A stretch of DNA of 64,000 bases, taken from NCBI GenBank assembly GCA_019637155.1, contig JAHBWE010000002.1, positions 496,001-560,000 on the forward strand, in the 5' to 3' direction. This document shows, in pieces, positions 16,080-25,052 of this stretch. Made by a program: the position numbers and the translations under genes. The DNA is from Labilithrix sp. Lineage in GTDB: Bacteria; Myxococcota_A; Polyangia; Polyangiales; Polyangiaceae. The notes under the pieces are model-generated. The model saw only the letters and a program-made list of their open reading frames with translations, did not search any database and was not told the origin of the DNA. How positions within the stretch are numbered: position 1 is the stretch's first letter; every line of letters starts with the position of its first letter.

Positions 16080-16156
16080 TGGCGTCCGCGGCAGGATTCG
16101 AACCTGCGACCACCGCTTTAGGAAAGCGATGCTCTATCCAGCTGAGCTACGCGGAC
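16080..16156 (-). tRNA. tRNA-Arg, anticodon CCU
   Basis: A complete cloverleaf on the minus strand, 77 nt including an encoded CCA. Acceptor GTCCGCG (16156-16150) pairs with CGCGGAC (16090-16084), with discriminator G at 16083 and CCA at 16082-16080. The D-arm GCTC...GAGC, the anticodon loop TTCCTAA (anticodon CCT) closed by CGCT/AGCG and the T-arm with GGTTCGAATCC are all present. It reads the AGG codon. Confidence 0.96.
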
Positions 16157-16171
16157 GGGAGAGAGGACGGC

Positions 16172-16200
16172 ACTCTAGCCGCAGACGCGCCCGGTCCCAA
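16172..16200 (-). promoter_or_regulatory. Likely sigma-70-type promoter of tRNA-Arg
   Basis: Minus strand: TTGGGA (16200-16195), 17-bp spacer, TAGAGT (16177-16172). Predicted start lies about 8 nt before the mature tRNA 5' end. Good spacing, with partial matches in both boxes. Confidence 0.45.
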
Positions 16201-16241
16201 GCGCCGTGGCGTTCGCGGGAGGCCCGGTGTAAAGGGAGGCC

Positions 16242-17234
16242 GTGAATCAAGCGCCGAGCTCCGATCCCGCGTTCTGGCGCGACCGGCCCACGTTCGTCAC
16301 CGGGGCGACCGGGCTCGTCGGGGGCTGGGTCGTGAAGCGGCTCGTCGAGCTGGGGGCCGACGTCGTGTGCCTCGTGCGTGACTGGGTCCCAGAGAGCGAG
16401 CTCGTGCGGTCGCGGGCGATCGAGAAGGTCCGCGTCGTCCGCGGCGACGTGCGCGATCAGGCGCTGCTCGAGCGCGCGCTCGGCGAGTACGAGATCGCGA
16501 CGGTGATGCACCTCGCGGCGCAGACGATCGTCGGGATCGCGAACCGGAACCCGGTCTCCACGTTCGAGACGAACATCGGCGGGACGTGGGCGCTCCTCGA
16601 GGCGTGCCGGCGGAGCCCGAAGGTGTCCGAGATCGTCGTCGCGTCGTCGGACAAGGCCTACGGGGAGGCGAAGGTGCTCCCCTACGACGAGTCGACCGCG
16701 CTCGACGGCGTCCACCCTTACGACGCGAGCAAGTCGTGCACCGACATCATCACGCGCTCGTACGCGTCGACGTGGGGCGTGCCCGCGGTGACGACGCGGT
16801 GCGGGAACTTCTTCGGCGGCGGGGACTTGAACTGGAACCGCATCGTGCCGGGGACGATCCGCTCGATCGTGCGGAACGAGCGGCCGATCATCCGCTCCGA
16901 CGGGAAGTTCACGCGCGACTACTTCTACGTCGAGGACGGCGCGGCGGCGTACACGCTCGTCGCGGAGAAGCTCGGCAAGGACCGGTCGCTCAAGGGGCAC
17001 GCGTTCAACCTGTCGTACGAGAAGCCCATCACCGTGCTCGAGCTCGTCGACCGCGTCTCGAAGGCGATGGGGTCGAAGCTCGAGCCCGTGATCGAGAACC
17101 AGGCCTCGAACGAGATCCGCGAGCAGTACCTCGACGCGAAGAAGGCGCGGACGATGCTCGACTGGGCGCCGACGTTCGCCCTCGACGAAGGGCTCGCGCG
17201 CACGATCCGCTGGTACCGGGAGCACCTCGCGTGA
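16242..17234 (+). CDS. rfbG: CDP-glucose 4,6-dehydratase-like SDR
   Basis: 330 residues, extended SDR. Nucleotide-binding GATGLVGG (21-28), active-site SSDKAYG (135-141) and Y160-x3-K164 in HPYDASKSC. The S/T-D-K triplet is that of CDP-glucose dehydratases, whereas dTDP-glucose dehydratases have T-D-E. Expected reaction: CDP-glucose to CDP-4-keto-6-deoxyglucose, supported by a glucose-1-phosphate cytidylyltransferase four genes downstream. GTG start at 16242 behind a strong Shine-Dalgarno (AAGGGAGG at 16232-16239). First gene of the 12-gene sugar operon; its stop overlaps the next start (GTGA). It is somewhat shorter than typical RfbG, so another NDP-sugar is possible. Confidence 0.75.
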   Translation: MNQAPSSDPAFWRDRPTFVTGATGLVGGWVVKRLVELGADVVCLVRDWVPESELVRSRAIEKVRVVRGDVRDQALLERALGEYEIATVMHLAAQTIVGIANRNPVSTFETNIGGTWALLEACRRSPKVSEIVVASSDKAYGEAKVLPYDESTALDGVHPYDASKSCTDIITRSYASTWGVPAVTTRCGNFFGGGDLNWNRIVPGTIRSIVRNERPIIRSDGKFTRDYFYVEDGAAAYTLVAEKLGKDRSLKGHAFNLSYEKPITVLELVDRVSKAMGSKLEPVIENQASNEIREQYLDAKKARTMLDWAPTFALDEGLARTIRWYREHLA

Positions 17235-18457
17235 GCACGACGACGAAGACGTGTCGGTCGTGCGGCGGCGCCGAGCTCGCGCCGGTGCTCTCGCTCGGGA
17301 GCACCCCGCTCGCGAACGCGCTCCTCACCGAGGCCGACCTCGACGAGCCGGAGCCGAAGTTCCCGCTCGAGCTCGTCTTCTGCCCGGCGTGCACGCTCGT
17401 CCAGATCACGGAGGAGGTGCCGCCCGAGACGATGTTCGGGGAGTACCTGTATTTCTCCTCGTTCTCCGACACGATGCTGAAGCACGCGGAGGCGATCGCG
17501 ACGCGGCTCGTGAAGGACCGTGCGCTCGGGGACGAGAGCCTCGTCGTCGAGGTCGCGAGCAACGACGGGTACCTGCTGCAGTTCTACGCGAAGGCCGGCG
17601 TGCCGGTCCTCGGCGTGGAGCCGGCGAAGAACGTCGCGAAGGTCGCGGAGGAGAAGGGGATCCGCACGGTGGCGCGCTTCTTCGGGCGTGACCTCGCGGC
17701 GGAGCTCGCGGCGAAGGGGGAGCGCGCGGACGTGATCCACGCGAACAACGTCCTCGCGCACGTGCCGGACCTGAACGGCGTCGTCGCGGGCTTCGCGACG
17801 GTGTTGAAGGACGACGGCGTCGTCGTGGTCGAGTGCCCCTGGGTCAAGCCCTTCGTCGACCACTGCGAGTTCGACACGATCTACCACGAGCACCTCTGCT
17901 ACTTCTCGCTCCACGCCCTCGACGCGCTCTTCGCGCGGCACGGGCTCGTCATCCACGACGTCGAGAAGCTCGCGATCCACGGCGGGTCGATCCGGATCTT
18001 CGCGTCGCGCGGGGGCGCGCGGTCGGACCGCATGAACGCGGTCCTCGCGGAGGAGAAGGCGGCCGGCGTCGATACGCGGGCGTACTACGAGACGTTCGCG
18101 GCGCGCGTGAACGCGCTGAAGCTCGAGCTGGTGAAGAAGCTCGAGGACCTGAAGAGCCAGGGCGCGCGCGTCGCCGCGTACGGCGCGGCGGCGAAGGGCG
18201 CGACGCTCGCGAACTTCTTCGGCATCGACCGGAGCCTGGTCTCCTTCGTCGTCGACCGGAGCACGTACAAGCAAGGACGCTTCATGCCGGGGACGCGCCA
18301 GCCGATCCTCGCGCCGGACGCGCTGCTCGAGAAGATGCCCGATTACTGTCTCCTCTTTACGTGGAACTTCGAGGCCGAGATCCTCGAGCAGCAAAAGGCT
18401 TATCGCGAAAAGGGCGGGAAATTCATCGTCCCTATTCCGAGCGTGAGGATCGTATGA
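17231..18457 (+). CDS. NDP-sugar C-methyltransferase (first copy)
   Basis: 408 residues with the three-part layout of NDP-deoxysugar C-methyltransferases (NovU/TylC3/EvaC type). An N-terminal zinc site is formed by Cys8, Cys11, Cys51 and Cys54 (CRSC, CPAC). A SAM-binding domain follows, with [12 protein letters not shown] (about 104-115) and a YHEHLCYFS segment containing the conserved His residues. The C-terminal domain has [17 protein letters not shown]. These enzymes methylate a carbon next to the 4-keto group of an NDP-6-deoxy-4-ketohexose (C-3 or C-5). GTG start overlaps the previous stop by 4 bp and the next ATG overlaps this stop, so translation is coupled. Which carbon is methylated cannot be told. 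Confidence 0.87.
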   Translation: MSTTTKTCRSCGGAELAPVLSLGSTPLANALLTEADLDEPEPKFPLELVFCPACTLVQITEEVPPETMFGEYLYFSSFSDTMLKHAEAIATRLVKDRALGDESLVVEVASNDGYLLQFYAKAGVPVLGVEPAKNVAKVAEEKGIRTVARFFGRDLAAELAAKGERADVIHANNVLAHVPDLNGVVAGFATVLKDDGVVVVECPWVKPFVDHCEFDTIYHEHLCYFSLHALDALFARHGLVIHDVEKLAIHGGSIRIFASRGGARSDRMNAVLAEEKAAGVDTRAYYETFAARVNALKLELVKKLEDLKSQGARVAAYGAAAKGATLANFFGIDRSLVSFVVDRSTYKQGRFMPGTRQPILAPDALLEKMPDYCLLFTWNFEAEILEQQKAYREKGGKFIVPIPSVRIV

Positions 18458-18942
18458 AGCTTCCGGACGGGGTCCGCGTCGTCAAAGGCGAGGCGATCGA
18501 GGGCGTGAAGGTGATCCCGCTCCGGCGCATTCCCGACGAGCGCGGCACGATCTTGCACGTGATGAGCTCGAAGGATCCACATTTCCAGCAGTTCGGCGAG
18601 ATCTATTGCTCGACGGTCTACGAGGGAGTCATCAAGGGCTGGCACAAGCACCGCGAGATGACGCTCAACTACGCTTGCCTCCACGGGCGCGTGAAATGTG
18701 CCCTCTACGACGATCGCCCCGCGTCGCCGACGAAGGGCTCGCTGATGGAGGTCTACCTCGGGCCTGATTGCTATTCGCTGTTGGTCATTCCGCCGGAGGT
18801 CTGGAACGGCTTCAAGGGAATGAGCGATCCGATGGCGATGATCGCCAATTGCTGCACCCACGCGCACGATCCGTCGCGGAGCGAGCGGCTCGATCCTCAC
18901 TCGAGCACGATCCCGTACGACTGGGCGCGCAAGGACCACTGA
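18454..18942 (+). CDS. dTDP-4-dehydrorhamnose 3,5-epimerase-like (RmlC family)
   Basis: 162 residues, the cupin-fold RmlC family. Visible: RIPDERGTILHVM, the YEGVIKGWHKHREMTLNY strand carrying the catalytic-type His64, GRVKCALYDDR and LLVIPPEVWNGFKG. This matches the core of 3,5-epimerases acting on 4-keto-6-deoxy sugars, though it is slightly shorter than housekeeping RmlC (about 180). In this operon its likely substrate is the CDP-4-keto-6-deoxyhexose, before or after C-methylation. ATG overlaps the previous stop (ATGA). Confidence 0.82.
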   Translation: MKLPDGVRVVKGEAIEGVKVIPLRRIPDERGTILHVMSSKDPHFQQFGEIYCSTVYEGVIKGWHKHREMTLNYACLHGRVKCALYDDRPASPTKGSLMEVYLGPDCYSLLVIPPEVWNGFKGMSDPMAMIANCCTHAHDPSRSERLDPHSSTIPYDWARKDH

Positions 18943-18950
18943 GCGGTCCG

Positions 18951-19853
18951 ATGCGCGTCTTCCTCACGGGAGCGACGGGCTTCGTCGGCGCGCCGGTGAC
19001 GGAGCGCCTCCTCGCGCGCGGCCACGAGGTCCACGCCCTCGTCCACCCGGAGGACGGGGCGCCGCTCGACGGGCGCGTCTCGATCGTGCGCGGCGATCTC
19101 CTTCGCGCGGGCTCCTACGCCGCCGCGCTCGAGGCGCTGCGGCCGGAGGCGTGCGTGCACCTCGGGTGGTACGCGAACCCGAAGGACTACCTCTCGTCGC
19201 GCGTGAACCTCGATCTCTTGTCCGCGTCGGCGGCGCTCGGCGCGAAGCTCGTCGACCTCGGGTGCGCGCGCATCGTCGCGGCGGGGACGTGCTTCGAGTA
19301 CGACGTCGCGCAGGGCTACCTCCGCGAGGACGGGCCGCTCGCGCCGCGGCACCTCTACTCCGCGTGCAAGCGCGCGCTGGGCGAGGTCCTCGCGCAGCTC
19401 ACGGCCGGGACCTCCACCTCGCTCGCGTGGGCGCGCCTCTTCTTCCTCTACGGTCCGCGCGAGCAGGAGGGCCGCCTCGTGCGGAGCGTGGTCGACGCGC
19501 TCCTCGCCGGCGAGCGGGCGCGCACCTCGACCGGGGAGCAGGTCCGTGACTTCTCGCACGTCGCCGACGCCGCGGCCGGGATCGTCCACGTCCTCGAGAG
19601 CACGCTCGCGGGGCCGGTGAACGTCGCGTCGGGGGTGCCGGTGCGGGTGCGGGACGTCGTGCGCACGATCGCGCGGCTCGCGGGGCGCGAGGACGCGGTC
19701 GACTGGGGCGCGGTCACGCCGCGGCCGAACGATCCGCCGTTCGTCTGCGCCGACGTATCCAAATTACGCAATTCGGGTTTCGTGCCCACGTTCGACCTGG
19801 AGTCGGGGCTGCGGGACACGATGGAGTGGGCGAAAGGGGAATTGGGTCGATGA
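18951..19853 (+). CDS. NAD(P)-dependent SDR, probable NDP-4-ketosugar reductase
   Basis: 300 residues, extended SDR with GATGFVGAP (7-15) and a YSACKRALG motif (Tyr-x3-Lys). The upstream serine position is in AAGTCFEYD. The length and the incomplete match to dehydratases suggest a 4-ketoreductase or epimerase finishing the CDP-sugar made by the preceding genes. ATG 18951 lies 8 bp after the epimerase stop and its own stop overlaps the next ATG. Reduction stereochemistry cannot be read from sequence. Confidence 0.75.
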   Translation: MRVFLTGATGFVGAPVTERLLARGHEVHALVHPEDGAPLDGRVSIVRGDLLRAGSYAAALEALRPEACVHLGWYANPKDYLSSRVNLDLLSASAALGAKLVDLGCARIVAAGTCFEYDVAQGYLREDGPLAPRHLYSACKRALGEVLAQLTAGTSTSLAWARLFFLYGPREQEGRLVRSVVDALLAGERARTSTGEQVRDFSHVADAAAGIVHVLESTLAGPVNVASGVPVRVRDVVRTIARLAGREDAVDWGAVTPRPNDPPFVCADVSKLRNSGFVPTFDLESGLRDTMEWAKGELGR

Positions 19854-20623
19854 AGGTCGTGATTCTGGCCGGCGGAATGGGCACCCGGCTCTCGGAGGAG
19901 ACCGAGGTGCGCCCGAAGCCGATGGTCGAGATCGGCGGGCGCCCGATCATCTGGCACATCATGCAGCGCTACGCAGCCTACGGCTTCAACGAGTTCGTCG
20001 TCGCGCTGGGCTACAAAGGCGACTTCATCAAGCGGTACTTTCGCGACTACTGCGCGCTCCACGGGAACATGACCGTGCGCATGCGCGACGGCGAGGTGCA
20101 GACGCACGAGCGCGACGCGGAGGACTGGACGATCCACCTCGTCGACACCGGGCTCGACGTGATGACGGGCGGCCGCGTGAAGCGCCTCGAGTCGCACCTC
20201 TCGGGCGGCACGTTCCTCCTCACCTACGGTGACGGCGTCGCGGACATCGATCTCCGCGCCGTCGTCGACTGCCACCGCAAGCAGGGGCGCACCGCGACGA
20301 TCACGGCGGTGCGTCCGCCCGCGCGCTTCGGCGGCCTCGTCTTCGCGAACGACGACGAGGGTCGCGTCCACGAGTTCACGGAGAAGCCGCAGATCGGGGA
20401 GGGCTGGATCAACGGCGGCTTCATGGTCTTCGAGCCGGAGATCTTCCGCTACCTCGACGACGACCAGACCGTCCTCGAGGCGCACGCGCTCGAGCGGCTC
20501 GCGGCGGAGCACCAGCTCAGCGCGTACCGCCATCAGGGCTTCTGGCAGTGCATGGATACGATGCGCGACGTCAAGATGCTCGAGTCGCTGTGGCAGTCGG
20601 GCAACCCACCCTGGCACGCGTAG
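19850..20623 (+). CDS. rfbF: Glucose-1-phosphate cytidylyltransferase
   Basis: 257 residues, full length for RfbF. Nucleotidyltransferase signature LAGGMGTRLSEET (about 5-17) with RPKPMVEIGGRPI, then the RfbF-specific KGDFIKRYF, TGLDVMTGGRVKR, LTYGDGVADID, RPPARFGGL and GFWQCMDTMRD. It makes CDP-glucose from CTP and glucose-1-phosphate, which defines the nucleotide of the first arm of this operon. Start placed at ATG 19850, overlapping the previous stop (ATGA); an upstream in-frame ATG at 19826 would only add eight residues. Confidence 0.93.
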   Translation: MKVVILAGGMGTRLSEETEVRPKPMVEIGGRPIIWHIMQRYAAYGFNEFVVALGYKGDFIKRYFRDYCALHGNMTVRMRDGEVQTHERDAEDWTIHLVDTGLDVMTGGRVKRLESHLSGGTFLLTYGDGVADIDLRAVVDCHRKQGRTATITAVRPPARFGGLVFANDDEGRVHEFTEKPQIGEGWINGGFMVFEPEIFRYLDDDQTVLEAHALERLAAEHQLSAYRHQGFWQCMDTMRDVKMLESLWQSGNPPWHA

Positions 20624-20630
20624 CCGCGCG

Positions 20631-21950
20631 ATGACGCGGCGGGCTTGGGGCGCGCTCGTCCTCGTCTTGGTGGTGGGGGCCGTCTGGTTGAACCAGGGGG
20701 TGGGGCTCGCGCGGTGGAAGGCGGAGCGCGGGACGGCGTCGGCGATCGCGGCGCCGTTTCAGTTCCTGTACCGGCGCGCACCGGACGAGGAGATGTACTT
20801 CGCGACCGCGTCGGCGACGCTCGGCGAGCCGTACGATCCGAAGGCGTTCGAGATCCGGGGACCGACGCCCTTGCCGGTCGCGGACGTGCCCGCCGACGGG
20901 CGCTTTCACGTGCCGTACGCCGAGGTCCCCTTCGAGTACCCGCCGCCGAACGTGCCGTTCGTCGTCGCGCCGCGCCTCTTCGCCGGCACGTTCGAGGGCT
21001 ACGCGCGCGTCTTCGGCGCGGTGATGGCGGGGCTCCTCGCGGCGGCGGCGGCGCTCGCGGCGCGCCTCGGGGCGGTACGTGCCGGCACGCGGGACGAGAC
21101 GGCGTCGCGGCTCTTCGTGTTCGCGGGGCTCCTGCTCGCGCACGGGGCGATCGCGATCCAGCGGCTCGACGCGCTCGTGGCGCTCTTGCTCGTGCTCGTC
21201 GTGCGCGCGGGGGTGCGGCGGGACGACGGCGCGCTCGGGTTCTGGTCGGGGCTCGTCGGGGCGACGAAGGTCGTGCCGTTCGTCGTCGGCGTCGCGGTCC
21301 TCGCCGCGACGCGGCCCGACCGCGCGCGCGTGGCTCGCTTCGCCGCGGGGAGCGCGCTCGGGCTCGGGCTCGGCTTCCTCCCGATGCTCGCGCTGTCTCC
21401 ATCGTCGGTCGCGACGTTCCTGCGCTACCACGGCGCGCGCGGCCTCAACGTCGAGTCGACCCTCGGCGTCCTCTACGGCGCCGCGACGCGCGAGCGCGCG
21501 GTCCTCGACTTCGGCTCGTTCAACTTCCACGGCGGCGTCGCCGACGCGCTCGCGAAGCTCACGACCGTGCTCCTCGTCGTCCTCGTCGCCGTCGTCCTCC
21601 GCGCGGCGCATCGCGCGAGCTCGAACGCGGTCGCGCTCGCCGCCGTCGCGGCGACGCTCGCGGTGTGGCTCGGGGGCAAGGTGTTCTCGCCGCAGTACCT
21701 CACCTGGATGCTGCCGCTCGTCCTCGCGGTGCCGGGCGCGGGATGGAGGCGGCTCGCGCTCGCGTTCGGCGGCGTCCTCGTGCTGACGCAGCTCTACTAC
21801 CGCGGCTGGTTCGATCACGTGTACCTGCAGAAGCCGCTCGGCGTCGCGACGATGCTCGCGCGCCTCGCGCTCCTCGGCGTCCTCTTCCACCGCGTCCTCC
21901 GCGCGCTTGACCCTGCTCCGCCGCCGAGGGAAGAAGCCGCCGCACAATGA
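20631..21950 (+). CDS. Multi-pass GT-C/GT87-like membrane glycosyltransferase
   Basis: 439 residues with about ten hydrophobic segments. An N-terminal helix (6-22) is followed by a long extracytoplasmic loop with acidic residues (PDEEMYF, about 50-56) and a [10 protein letters not shown] motif, then repeated helices. The conserved [19 protein letters not shown] segment is typical of GT87/DUF2029 polyprenyl-phosphate-sugar transferases. Predicted to transfer a sugar from a lipid-linked donor on the outer face of the cytoplasmic membrane. The start follows rfbF by 7 bp; the stop overlaps gmd (ATGA). Specific acceptor unknown. Confidence 0.75.
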   Translation: MTRRAWGALVLVLVVGAVWLNQGVGLARWKAERGTASAIAAPFQFLYRRAPDEEMYFATASATLGEPYDPKAFEIRGPTPLPVADVPADGRFHVPYAEVPFEYPPPNVPFVVAPRLFAGTFEGYARVFGAVMAGLLAAAAALAARLGAVRAGTRDETASRLFVFAGLLLAHGAIAIQRLDALVALLLVLVVRAGVRRDDGALGFWSGLVGATKVVPFVVGVAVLAATRPDRARVARFAAGSALGLGLGFLPMLALSPSSVATFLRYHGARGLNVESTLGVLYGAATRERAVLDFGSFNFHGGVADALAKLTTVLLVVLVAVVLRAAHRASSNAVALAAVAATLAVWLGGKVFSPQYLTWMLPLVLAVPGAGWRRLALAFGGVLVLTQLYYRGWFDHVYLQKPLGVATMLARLALLGVLFHRVLRALDPAPPPREEAAAQ

Positions 21951-22945
21951 CGAAGCGCGCGCTCATCACGGGCATCGCCGGGCAGGACGGCTCGTACCTC
22001 GGCGAGCTCCTCATGGCGAAGGGCTACGAGGTGCACGGCATGGTGCGCCGCTCGAGCTCGATGAACCGCGGGCGCATCGACCACCTCTTCCTGAAGGGCG
22101 GCGCGGACGGGATGCCGGTGCACCGCCTCCACTACGGAGACCTCACCGACGCGTCGAGCGTGAACCGCTTGCTCCGCGAGGTGCGGCCCGACGAGATCTA
22201 CAACCTCGGCGCGCAGAGCCACGTGAAGGTCAGCTTCGAGGTGCCGGAGTACACCGCCGAGACGGCGGGCCTCGGGACGCTGCGCCTCCTCGAGGGCGTG
22301 CGCGAGGCGGGGTACGCGCCGAAGATCTACCAGGCGGGATCGTCCGAGATGTTCGGCATGGTCTGCGAGATCCCGCAGACCGAGAAGACGCCGTTCTATC
22401 CGCGCTCGCCTTACGCGGCGGCGAAGGTCTACGCGCATTGGATCACGGTCAACTACCGCGAGGCGTACGGGATGTTCGCGTGCAACGGCATCCTCTTCAA
22501 CCACGAGTCGCCGCGGCGCGGGGAGGCGTTCGTCACGCGCAAGGTCACGCGCGGCGTCGCGGCGATCAAGCTCGGGCTCGCGAAGGAGCTCACGCTCGGC
22601 AACCTCGAGGCGAAGCGCGACTGGGGCTACGCCAAGGACTACGTCGAGGCGATGTGGCTCATGCTCCAGCAAGAGACGCCGGACGACTACGTCGTCGCGA
22701 CGGGGGAGACGCACACCGTCCGCGAGCTCTGCGAGGTCGCGTTCGCGCACGTCGGCCTCGACTACGAGGAGCACGTGAAGGTCGACAAACACTACTTCCG
22801 GCCCACCGAGGTCGACCTCCTCGTCGGCGACGCGAGCAAGGCGAAGCGCGTGCTCGGCTGGGAGCCGAAGGTCCGCTTCCACGAGCTCGTGAAGCTGATG
22901 GTCGACGCCGACCTCGAGCACATGAAGCGCGAGGCCCGCGGATGA
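21947..22945 (+). CDS. gmd: GDP-mannose 4,6-dehydratase
   Basis: 332 residues, full-length Gmd. [10 protein letters not shown] (9-18), [16 protein letters not shown], and the active site Ser132/Ser133/Glu134 (GSSEMFG) with Tyr156 and Lys160 (YAAAK). The numbering coincides with the catalytic positions of E. coli Gmd, so the full dehydratase machinery is present. It makes GDP-4-keto-6-deoxymannose. It opens the second, GDP-linked arm of the operon; a paralogue lies two genes downstream. Start and stop overlap the neighbours by 4 bp each. Confidence 0.95.
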   Translation: MTKRALITGIAGQDGSYLGELLMAKGYEVHGMVRRSSSMNRGRIDHLFLKGGADGMPVHRLHYGDLTDASSVNRLLREVRPDEIYNLGAQSHVKVSFEVPEYTAETAGLGTLRLLEGVREAGYAPKIYQAGSSEMFGMVCEIPQTEKTPFYPRSPYAAAKVYAHWITVNYREAYGMFACNGILFNHESPRRGEAFVTRKVTRGVAAIKLGLAKELTLGNLEAKRDWGYAKDYVEAMWLMLQQETPDDYVVATGETHTVRELCEVAFAHVGLDYEEHVKVDKHYFRPTEVDLLVGDASKAKRVLGWEPKVRFHELVKLMVDADLEHMKREARG

Positions 22946-24174
22946 GCGCGCTCGCGGCCTGCCGCATCTGCGGGAACACGAGCCTCGTCACCGTCCTCGA
23001 CCTCGGCGCGCAGGCGCTCACCGGCGCGTTCCCGCGGCCGCCCGAGACGCACGTCGCCGTGAGCCCGCTCGTGCTCGTGAAATGCCACGGCGAGGGCGCG
23101 TGCGGCCTCGTCCAGCTCGCCCACACCTACGACCTCGGCAAGATGTACGGCGAGGGCTACGGCTACCGGAGCTCGCTCAACCGCTCGATGGTGCGGCACC
23201 TCGCGGCGAAGGTGGAGGCGCTCCGCGCGCGGCGGCCGGTGGGCGCCGGCGACGTGGTGCTCGACATCGGCTCGAACGACGGCACCACCCTCGCGCAATA
23301 CCCCGCGGAGGTGACGCGCATCGGCGTCGATCCGACCGCCGCGAAGTTCGCGTCGTATTACCAACCAGGCATCCAGGTCGCGGCCGAGTTCTTCAATGCC
23401 CTTGCGTTCGAGCGGCTCGCGCCGGGCAAGAAGGCGCGCGTCGTCACGTCGATCGCGATGTTCTACGACCTGCCCGCGCCGATGGACTTCGTGCGCGACG
23501 TCGCGCGGGTCCTCGCCGACGACGGTATTTGGCATTTCGAGCAGAGCTATTTGCCGTCGATGCTCGAGACCAACTCGTACGACACGGTCTGCCACGAGCA
23601 CCTCGAGTACTACGGACTACGCCAAATTCACTGGATGACCCGGCGCGCCGGACTACGGATCATCGACGTCCAGCTCAACGACGTGAATGGCGGCAGCTTC
23701 GCGGTGACGGTCGAGAAAGGGGAGGGGGACGCGCCGATCGTCGACGAGATGATCGCCAAAGAGGACGCGCTCGGCCTCCACACCCTCGCGCCGTACGAGG
23801 CCTTCGCCGCGCGGGCGGAGCGGCATCGGGTCGAGCTTCCTGCGCTCCTCGAGAAGCTGAAGGCGGAGGGCAAGAAGGTCCTCGGCCTCGGCGCTTCGAC
23901 GAAGGGCAACGTCGTCCTCCAGTATTGCGGTATCGGGCCCGACCTCTTGCCCGCGATCGCGGAGGTCAACGCCGACAAATTCGGGTGCGTCACGCCGGGC
24001 ACGCTCATCCCGATCGTGAGCGAGGACGAGGCGCGCGCGGAGAAGCCCGACGTCCTCATGGTCCTCCCCTGGCACTTCCGGAAGACGTTCTCCGAGCGCG
24101 AGCGCCCCTTCCTCGCCGGCGGCGGAGAGCTCCTCTTTCCGCTGCCGGAGATCGAGCTCGCCGGAGCCCCTTGA
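22942..24174 (+). CDS. NDP-sugar C-methyltransferase (second copy)
   Basis: 410 residues, same family as the gene at 17231 but clearly diverged. The N-terminal zinc site is Cys7, Cys10, Cys48 and Cys54 (CRIC, CHGEGAC, with a longer spacing). SAM motif [12 protein letters not shown] (about 108-119), [21 protein letters not shown], then [14 protein letters not shown] and [10 protein letters not shown] in the C-terminal domain. It is placed between gmd and a gmd-like gene, so its substrate is probably a GDP-4-keto-6-deoxyhexose. Having two C-methyltransferases in one operon implies two branched sugars or two methylated positions. Confidence 0.85.
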   Translation: MSALAACRICGNTSLVTVLDLGAQALTGAFPRPPETHVAVSPLVLVKCHGEGACGLVQLAHTYDLGKMYGEGYGYRSSLNRSMVRHLAAKVEALRARRPVGAGDVVLDIGSNDGTTLAQYPAEVTRIGVDPTAAKFASYYQPGIQVAAEFFNALAFERLAPGKKARVVTSIAMFYDLPAPMDFVRDVARVLADDGIWHFEQSYLPSMLETNSYDTVCHEHLEYYGLRQIHWMTRRAGLRIIDVQLNDVNGGSFAVTVEKGEGDAPIVDEMIAKEDALGLHTLAPYEAFAARAERHRVELPALLEKLKAEGKKVLGLGASTKGNVVLQYCGIGPDLLPAIAEVNADKFGCVTPGTLIPIVSEDEARAEKPDVLMVLPWHFRKTFSERERPFLAGGGELLFPLPEIELAGAP

Positions 24175-25052
24175 GCGCCGCGCTCATCATCGGGAGCGCC
24201 GGGCAGGACGGCCTCCTCCTCGCCGCGCAGCTCGCCGAGCGCGGGGTCGCCGTCACCGGCGTCGATCGCGGCGACGTCGATCTCACCGCCGCGCGCTCGG
24301 TCGCCGACCTCGTCGCGCGCGTCGCGCCGGACGCCATTTATTACCTCGCCGCGCACCATCACTCGTCGGAGGACGCGCCGGAGCCGACGCCGGTGCTGCT
24401 CGAGAAGAGCCTCGCCGTCCACGTCACCGGGCTCGTCCACGTCCTCGAGGCCGCCGGCGCGGCGCGCGTGTTCTACGCCGCGTCCTCGCACGTCTTCGGC
24501 GTCCCCGACACGGTGACGCAAAACGAAGACACCCCGCGCCGCCCGATCAACGTGTACGGGATGACGAAGAGCCTCGGGATGGACGTCGTCCGCCACTACC
24601 GCGAGGCGCGCGGCGTCCACGCCTCGAGCGGCATCCTCTACAACCACGAGTCGCCGCTCCGCGGACCGACCTTCCTCTCGTCGCGGGTCGCCCGCGCGGC
24701 GGCGCGGAGGGAGAAGATCGCGGTCGGCTCGCTCTCCGCCAGCGTTGACTGGGGTTGGGCTGCTGACTACACCGAGGCCATGCAGCGCATCGTGGCCTGT
24801 CCCGATCCAGGCGACTACGTCGTCGCGACAGGAGAGGCGCATAGCGTCGCGCAGTTGGCGGAGGCCGCCTTCGCCGCGGTCGGGCTCGACTGGCGCGAGT
24901 GGGTCACCGAGGACGGCGGCATCCTCAAGAAGGCCGGCGCCACGCTGGTGGGGGACGCGTCGAAGCTGCGCGCGCGCACGGGGTGGGCGCCGACGGTGGG
25001 CTTCGCGGACATGGTCCTTCGCCTCGTCGCGAGCCGAGGAGCAGCGGCATGA
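24171..25052 (+). CDS. Gmd-like SDR lacking the dehydratase glutamate
   Basis: 293 residues. TTG start overlaps the previous stop (TTGA). It is clearly homologous to Gmd: GSAGQDGLLL, YNHESPLRGPTF, SLSASVDWGWAADYTEAM, YVVATGEAHSV. Tyr129 and Lys133 (YGMTK) are kept, but the active-site triplet is Ser-Ser-His (SSHVFG, His107) instead of Ser-Ser-Glu. Without the glutamate that drives 5,6-elimination, 4,6-dehydratase activity is unlikely. A 4-keto reductase (RMD-like) or epimerase acting on the product of gmd fits better. It may also partner Gmd. The function is inference; the homology and the substitution are read directly. Confidence 0.78.
   Translation: MSAALIIGSAGQDGLLLAAQLAERGVAVTGVDRGDVDLTAARSVADLVARVAPDAIYYLAAHHHSSEDAPEPTPVLLEKSLAVHVTGLVHVLEAAGAARVFYAASSHVFGVPDTVTQNEDTPRRPINVYGMTKSLGMDVVRHYREARGVHASSGILYNHESPLRGPTFLSSRVARAAARREKIAVGSLSASVDWGWAADYTEAMQRIVACPDPGDYVVATGEAHSVAQLAEAAFAAVGLDWREWVTEDGGILKKAGATLVGDASKLRARTGWAPTVGFADMVLRLVASRGAAA

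Noticed and set aside
16061..16381. Short frame reading ...AAGFEPATTALGKRCSIQ...
   Set aside because: This is the well-known false protein produced by translating a tRNA gene; here tRNA-Arg.
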